A DNA stretch of 64,000 nucleotides from Chryseolinea soli (GTDB lineage Bacteria; Bacteroidota; Bacteroidia; Cytophagales; Cyclobacteriaceae). The position numbers and the translations under genes are program-made. Positions 59,287 to 64,000 of this stretch are shown here, one piece after another. The first letter of the stretch is position 1. Each line of letters starts with the position of its first letter. Under the pieces are notes generated by a model. The model ran no database searches, had not been told where the DNA came from, and worked only from the letters and a program-made list of their open reading frames with translations. The stretch is taken from positions 7,812,001 to 7,876,000 of the forward strand of contig NZ_CP032382.1 of NCBI RefSeq assembly GCF_003589925.1. Direction: 5' to 3'.

Positions 59287-61841
59287 GAACGTCTCACTTT
59301 AAGGTAAATGACAAATGCTGCAAACAAAATGATCAGCACCCACTCGTGCGGCTCGGGCACCGCGCCGGAGGAATCTTTGGCAGCATTATCAAGGCTGTTC
59401 TTCGTGCCATGGATATTGAAGCGATCATAGTCCGCGCGTGTTTCCAGCACGATGAGGCTCGATACCGGCGACACCACATAGGCTTTGGACGCCTCCTCCA
59501 CCAGGGCTTCGTTCACAAAATCTTCCTTGAAGTAACCGCCACCGACGCGCCGCATGATGTCGTTATAGGCGAACAGGCGGGCCAGGTGATCGGGGGCTGA
59601 ATTAGGAGGAGGATTGTTGCCGGATTTCTTCCGGGTGAGCTTCAGGTTGGCATCGTGGAGCACGACGCTGTTTTCCGTTTCGTGTAGCGTGGGAAATTGC
59701 TGCTTGTCCAGTAAGGCGAACAATTCCTCCCGGGATCCTTCACCAAATTGCAACGCACGGAATTCGCGCAGCGACCCAACGTAGGTCGACACGTTTTCAC
59801 CCAAATTGAAAACACGGACGCGCTTGCCGGACGCGAAAAATTTACCGAGGTGCACCGCGAACGGGCTGCCTTTGAAATCGCTGAGGTGTACCGAGAGAGC
59901 CCTCCCCTTCGTGACCACAAGGGGAGCATCCTTCTTTTTCAGCAGGTGAAATGGGAACAGGGAGAAGGCGCGTTTTTGCAAAGTTTCCGCGATCCGCCAA
60001 TTCTGCTCGCTCAGTTTCACAAATTCCTCGTTATAGAACACATAGAGATTGTCCGCAAGCCGGTCTTTGAATGCCTCCACGTCGTCGGGCGTCCAACTGT
60101 TGTTGATGTCGAGGTAAACGGCGTTGGCTTGGTAGCGCTCATAATCGGGTGTGTAAGATTCCAGTGAATAGGTGTAGCCGTCGAACGAGAACGTGTTGTC
60201 CGAATTCACGGGCGACGCTTCCATTCCAATGTACAGCTCCGGATTGTAGGCGTCTTCGGAGATATAGTCACCTTGATCGTTCTTTCTAAAACCTTTGGGC
60301 ATCTCAGTTTTCGGTGGTGTACCTATGAACGTGACGCGTGTCGTCTCCTGGGCATTTTCGGCGTTGGGCCCATCAAAGCGAATGCTCTTATAAACGATTT
60401 GTCCTTGTTGTCGCGTAAGGGGTGAGGTGACGCCGATCTTGAATTTACGCTCTTCTTTCGGCGTGCAGGGAAAGACGCGAACCGTCACCGTGTTTCCTTC
60501 CTGCCAATGCACTACCGATGGGTCACGGCTTTCTTTGCCAACGATGGTCGTATAAGCCTCGGTTGCCTTTTGTTTGGATGTCAGTATCGCTTTCTCTTCT
60601 ACGCCGTTGATCCAAAGCGAAAGCGACGTGACCACGGAGCCTTCCGGGAGTTGAAAGGTGTAGATCGCCTCCTGCGTGTTGCGCCAGCGTTGTTTTCCCG
60701 AGTTCTTTACATTCAGGTATTTTTCGGTGTAGGCCAGGTGAAGATCCGGGTAGAGATCAACATCGGTTACAATGTAGGAGGTCGTCAGGTTTTCGCCTGA
60801 CCAGAGCCGGTCTTCCGTTTGATGTCTGGTTTTGGTGATGGCCTGAAGGATGCGGATGCGTTCGTCGGCCGACAAGGTGCACTCCTTGACGCCCGTAGCC
60901 AGAAAAACCAAAGGGTCGTGTTTGCGCTGCTCTTCCCAGGATAGCCTCCGGGGAGCAAAGTCGAATTCCGAAAACCGGTCCTTTGCAGTGGTGTAGACCA
61001 AATCGGATTTGAGGATCATCCGCGTCATCCAATCGTCTTCCAATGTCTGTGCTGCTTTTACCCAAGCCGGAAGCTGGGTCTTCGGGGAGATAACCGATTG
61101 ATTGGTCACCTTGGCAATCTCATCCACCCGGCGGCTCCATTCGGAGATGAAAGCCGCCGTGAACAGCAGGGGCGCCAATACGCCGACGATCATCCAAGCG
61201 GCCGGGACATCCACGTTCTTATGATAGTGTTTGATCAGGGCAATGACCAACACCACGAAACAAACCGGCACATAGATGAGCCCGCCGATCCCGAAAAATA
61301 AGAGCCCGATCCAACTGAACAGATAGTAGTTGGCGATGACCACCGTTGAATAGACATACAGTACAAACGCACCGCCAAGGCAAACAAACTGGATCTTGTT
61401 TACCCACGCCGGTAACCTGTCGAAATATTGAAAGCTCAGCAAGGTCATCGAAGAGAACACAATGTAAACGCTCCACCAGTTTGCCGACGCTTCAAACACG
61501 GCAAACTCGCGGTTCAGGGCAAAGGCACTGACGAGAAACAAATTTAACAGCACCACCGTTTTATGAATATTCTCCTTTCGCCAACTCGCCCGAATGCCAT
61601 AGGCCTTGTTGTAGAGTAAGAATCCCGCATAGCCCAACGCCAAAATGTAATGACAGATAAACACCTCGAAAGTATAGTTACTGCCCTCCTGGGGTGTGAA
61701 TTCAAAAAGCAGATAGAAAAAACAAGATGCTGCCAGGAAGACATATCCAAGCAGAAGAAAAGGATCGCGCTTTTGTTGCAGGGTGGTGCCACCAACCCCT
61801 ACCGTGGGGTTGGCACCGATGGTTTGCTGGTCTGTTGTCAT
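59283..61841 (-). CDS. XrtN-associated VIT domain protein with PEP-CTERM-like tail
   Basis: 852 residues from ATG 61841; the open frame extends to 61907 but begins in hydrophilic sequence of no family likeness. Residues about 25-240 contain around eight membrane helices (for example PFLLLGYVFLAASCFFYLLF, WIGLLFFGIGGLIYVPVCFV). A long soluble region follows with a VIT domain (about 355-480: TYTFQLPEGSV-like IYTFQLPEGSVVTSLSLWIN, KATEAYTTIVGKESRDP, VRVFPCTPKEERKFKIGVTS) and a degenerate VWA-like part (VYLDINNSWTPDDVEAFKDR) without a clear MIDAS motif. The C-terminus is AVPEPHEW, a helix of about 15 residues (VLIILFAAFVIYLKV) and RRS, the layout of an exosortase sorting signal. It is coupled to xrtN and is its predicted substrate. 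Confidence 0.9.
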   Translation of the reverse strand: MTTDQQTIGANPTVGVGGTTLQQKRDPFLLLGYVFLAASCFFYLLFEFTPQEGSNYTFEVFICHYILALGYAGFLLYNKAYGIRASWRKENIHKTVVLLNLFLVSAFALNREFAVFEASANWWSVYIVFSSMTLLSFQYFDRLPAWVNKIQFVCLGGAFVLYVYSTVVIANYYLFSWIGLLFFGIGGLIYVPVCFVVLVIALIKHYHKNVDVPAAWMIVGVLAPLLFTAAFISEWSRRVDEIAKVTNQSVISPKTQLPAWVKAAQTLEDDWMTRMILKSDLVYTTAKDRFSEFDFAPRRLSWEEQRKHDPLVFLATGVKECTLSADERIRILQAITKTRHQTEDRLWSGENLTTSYIVTDVDLYPDLHLAYTEKYLNVKNSGKQRWRNTQEAIYTFQLPEGSVVTSLSLWINGVEEKAILTSKQKATEAYTTIVGKESRDPSVVHWQEGNTVTVRVFPCTPKEERKFKIGVTSPLTRQQGQIVYKSIRFDGPNAENAQETTRVTFIGTPPKTEMPKGFRKNDQGDYISEDAYNPELYIGMEASPVNSDNTFSFDGYTYSLESYTPDYERYQANAVYLDINNSWTPDDVEAFKDRLADNLYVFYNEEFVKLSEQNWRIAETLQKRAFSLFPFHLLKKKDAPLVVTKGRALSVHLSDFKGSPFAVHLGKFFASGKRVRVFNLGENVSTYVGSLREFRALQFGEGSREELFALLDKQQFPTLHETENSVVLHDANLKLTRKKSGNNPPPNSAPDHLARLFAYNDIMRRVGGGYFKEDFVNEALVEEASKAYVVSPVSSLIVLETRADYDRFNIHGTKNSLDNAAKDSSGAVPEPHEWVLIILFAAFVIYLKVRRS

Positions 61842-62162
61842 ACGAACGGTTAACGACTTAAAAGTACTTTGTGTTTCAAAGTAAAATGAAATTTTCCACT
61901 TTACCAACCCGAGCTTCCGCCTTCAGGAGCCAAAATTCGGTGGTCAGTAATTAGTAGCCAGTTGTTTCGCGTCCTGACGAGAATGTCGTTCCATTTTCAA
62001 TAGGTGTCGTATCGTTCGCTGATTAGCGGGTTATGCCGTGCGTTTCAGCCTCCTACCCCGCCATTCGTCGCTCCAAACCGCCTCCCTGTCGTTGGCTTCC
62101 CCAAAAGGGTTATTGTCTTCCGCCCGATTTCCTCGTTGATTTACATAGAAAAAAAAACTCTC
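61842..62162. other. Intergenic region of 321 bases with a heptamer repeat
   Basis: Divergent promoter region between the VIT gene and the GH5 gene. At about 61922-61966 it holds AGGAGCC, GGTCAGTAATTAGTAGCC and similar pieces, a third locus of the AGNAGYC-type repeat. Nothing else was recognised. Confidence 0.5.
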
Positions 62163-63347
62163 ATGTCTATGGAAACTGCTTTAGTGAAAAAATCGAATTG
62201 GACCATCCGGATGCGTCGCCAGGCTTTATTTGCGGCGCTGATGATGGTGCTGGTGTTGTTGGTGATCTTTTTGTATTCCTGTAGCTCGGACGACGTCACC
62301 ACGGAGCCCACCAACCAGACCAAAAAAACATTCTATGTCGAAGGCACCCACCTTTTTGATCCCTGCGGAAAACAGGTGATCCTGAAAGGGGTGAACAAAA
62401 TGAGTGTGTTCGACGAGAACGATCCGCAAGGCGCCGGATATTTTCCCGAGATCGCCAAGTCGGGTGCCAACAGTGTGCGCATTGTATGGCAAAAGACCAA
62501 CAGCAATGGCACCGCCACCAGCCTGACCACGCTGGAAGCGATCATCAAGAATTGTATGAAAGAAAAGATGATCCCCATGGTGGAGATGCACGAAGCCACT
62601 TGCAACCTGAACGGACTGAACGACCTCGTCAATTTTTGGTCGAGTGCGCCGGTGGTGGCCCTGGTGAAAAAATATGAACACGCCATGCTGGTGAACATCG
62701 CCAATGAAGCCGGCGATTATTCGGTGACGGCCACGCAGTTCGAGACGGCCTATAAATCGGCCATCACGCAATTGAGAACGGCGGGCATCAACACACCGCT
62801 CATCATCGATGCGCCGGATTGTGGCAAGAACCTGGAACTCGTGGTGCCCATCGCCGCGAACCTGGTGAATCACGATCCGCTGCACAACATTCTCATCTCC
62901 GCTCACCCCTATTGGTCCAAGAAAGACGGTGCCACGCCGCAATTCATTGCCGGTCAACTGAACGCTGCCGCCACGGCACAAGTGCCCCTTATACTGGGCG
63001 AGGTCTGTGCGTTCGGCGGTTACCCCGGCGACAACGTGCCCGAGACTTACGGCTGCACGACCGAAGGTGCCGTGGACTATGCCGCCGTCCTCACCGAGGC
63101 CGCCAAGCATGACATTGGTTGGTTATTGTGGGAATGGGGACCCGGCAACGGTTATTACAACGTCGATCCCGTCGTCCTTTGCCCCACGATGGACATCACG
63201 ACCAACGGAACCTATGCTTCCGTTCAGGCGATCACGCCGAACGATCCCAATGCTTGGGCCAAAGATGCCGTGATCACCGGTGCATACAGCATCAAGAACA
63301 CCGCACTGAAGACCGCTTACCTTCAAAACGGGTTTATCTGCCAATAG
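62163..63347 (+). CDS. Lipoprotein glycoside hydrolase, GH5-like
   Basis: 394 residues from ATG 62163 (Met3 at 62169 is also possible; the frame open from 62004 has no family likeness upstream). A hydrophobic segment LFAALMMVLVLLVIFLYSC ends at a lipobox with Cys40. The catalytic domain follows the clan GH-A plan of GH5: ILKGVNKMSVF near 74, SGANSVRIVW near 100, acid/base Glu182 in NIANEAGDY, HPYWSKKDG near 248, and nucleophile Glu280 in LILGEVCAFGG; LLWEWGPGNGYYN forms the last strand. Endo-acting cellulase or mannanase activity is typical for such enzymes, but the subfamily cannot be set here. It is anchored in the outer membrane or facing the periplasm. Confidence 0.88.
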   Translation: MSMETALVKKSNWTIRMRRQALFAALMMVLVLLVIFLYSCSSDDVTTEPTNQTKKTFYVEGTHLFDPCGKQVILKGVNKMSVFDENDPQGAGYFPEIAKSGANSVRIVWQKTNSNGTATSLTTLEAIIKNCMKEKMIPMVEMHEATCNLNGLNDLVNFWSSAPVVALVKKYEHAMLVNIANEAGDYSVTATQFETAYKSAITQLRTAGINTPLIIDAPDCGKNLELVVPIAANLVNHDPLHNILISAHPYWSKKDGATPQFIAGQLNAAATAQVPLILGEVCAFGGYPGDNVPETYGCTTEGAVDYAAVLTEAAKHDIGWLLWEWGPGNGYYNVDPVVLCPTMDITTNGTYASVQAITPNDPNAWAKDAVITGAYSIKNTALKTAYLQNGFICQ

Positions 63348-63402
63348 GCCAACCGTAGTAAGCTTCTATTTGATCCACTGTTAAGCGAAACGTAGTATTC
63401 CG

Positions 63403-63421
63403 CCGGGGCCTTGTGCCCCGG
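63403..63421 (+). terminator. GC-rich hairpin after the GH5 gene
   Basis: CCGGGGC and GCCCCGG pair around CTTGT, 56 bases after the GH5 stop. A TTTT lies 14 bases further on, too far for a classical terminator. Confidence 0.4.
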
Positions 63422-63509
63422 GCCAGGGATCTATTTTGTGAAAAGAACGCCTCGTTCTCTTCGTGGAACCTCTTTGTCTGTACTACACTACTTCAAGACC
63501 CCTCAAAAA

Positions 63510-64000
63510 ATGAAATCCTTCATAGCATCCTCCATGATCTTCATCGTGTCGGCTGTATCTCAGCAGTGCGCACATGAATATGAATTCAGCGACGACCCGC
63601 CGCGCCACTCGATCAGCCAGATCTCGCCGGTGTGCGGTCGGATGGGCGATACCCTCACCATCACCGGAAAAGATTTCAGTGACATCACTTCCAAGAATAC
63701 CGTCTTCATCAATGGAACCAAGGCCGCAGTATTGCTGGCATCTTCCACCTACCTCACCGCGATCGTTCCCGCGCGTGCAGGCTCGGGCAATGTTTCGGTG
63801 GTGGTTGACAAGGCCGAGGCCACGGGCCCGAACTTTACGTACCTGCCCACCGGTGTGGTGACCATCGCTTCGAACGACCTTCAGATGGATGGCCTGGCGG
63901 CCGATGTACAAAAGAACATCTACGTCGTTCGGGCCGTGCTGAACAGCATCTACAAACGCGCTTCCTCCGGGGCCATCAGCTTCGTCGCCGGCGGCGGCAG
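63510..64000 (+). CDS. Secreted IPT/TIG protein, probably with NHL repeats (cut by window edge)
   Basis: The frame is open from ATG 63510 to the end of the window, 163 residues so far. A signal peptide (MKSFIASSMIFIVSAVSQ) is followed by Cys20; Gln at -1 is unusual for a lipobox, so lipidation is uncertain. Residues about 35-113 are an IPT/TIG Ig-like domain (ISPVCGRMGDTLTITGKDFS, VFINGTKAAVLLASSTYLTA, VPARAGSGNVSVVV). The last residues, LAADVQKNIYVVRAVLNSIY and GAISFVAGGG, read like the first blade of an NHL propeller (a G-N-I-Y-V-A-D type pattern ending in FAGGG). IPT plus NHL is a common Bacteroidota surface-lipoprotein architecture. The GH5 gene upstream suggests glycan binding, as an inference. 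Confidence 0.8.
   Translation, partial: MKSFIASSMIFIVSAVSQQCAHEYEFSDDPPRHSISQISPVCGRMGDTLTITGKDFSDITSKNTVFINGTKAAVLLASSTYLTAIVPARAGSGNVSVVVDKAEATGPNFTYLPTGVVTIASNDLQMDGLAADVQKNIYVVRAVLNSIYKRASSGAISFVAGGG

Overview
The window looks like chromosome from a Bacteroidota bacterium, most likely a Cytophagales member of the Chryseolinea/Ohtaekwangia type; this is judged from gene content, as no rRNA or other marker is present. The grounds are type IX secretion (T9SS) C-terminal sorting domains on several secreted proteins, a PorP/SprF-family protein, HYR and SprB repeat adhesins, an OMP_b-brl_3 (TonB-receptor-like) barrel, LytS/LytTR signalling, three stand-alone FtsX-type permeases of the kind expanded in this order, an XrtN exosortase pair, and few Shine-Dalgarno sequences. 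No rRNA, tRNA, CRISPR, prophage or insertion sequence was found.

Left part (1-18 kb), mostly sugar metabolism. araD (cut by the edge) and araB form a minus-strand pentose operon. A frameshifted HAD phosphatase lies upstream, and a secreted GH51 arabinofuranosidase lies 5 kb away; palindromes of related design precede araB and the GH51 gene. Between and after them are a PadR-FtsX permease pair, a PIG-L deacetylase, a second FtsX permease, an unlinked arabinose-isomerase-family protein and a pirin.

Middle (18-38 kb). The most notable locus is a two-gene family 2A encapsulin system: an HK97-fold shell protein and, downstream, a SufS-like cysteine desulfurase with an unusual N-terminal extension of about 184 residues that probably loads it into the shell. 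Divergent from it is an SMP-30 lactonase plus two SDR dehydrogenases, which looks like an oxidative sugar route. Then come an outer-membrane barrel facing a LytS/LytTR two-component pair, a tandem SnoaL-like secreted protein, DUF5995 and DUF2278 proteins, a TetR repressor and alpha/beta hydrolase with two matching operators, a GloVer/Ig secreted protein and a beta-propeller lipoprotein.

Right part (38-64 kb), cell surface. After a third FtsX permease comes a compact four-gene operon: a 2281-residue adhesin with 25 HYR modules and a type B sorting domain, a PorP/SprF partner, a TPR/PD40 protein and a membrane histidine kinase with no response regulator. It is followed by an Ntn-type amidase, a SprB-repeat protein with a Cys/His-rich and Gly-rich N-terminus, a dedicated exosortase (XrtN) translationally coupled to its VIT-domain PEP-CTERM-like substrate, a GH5 lipoprotein, and the start of an IPT/TIG-NHL protein that runs off the right edge.
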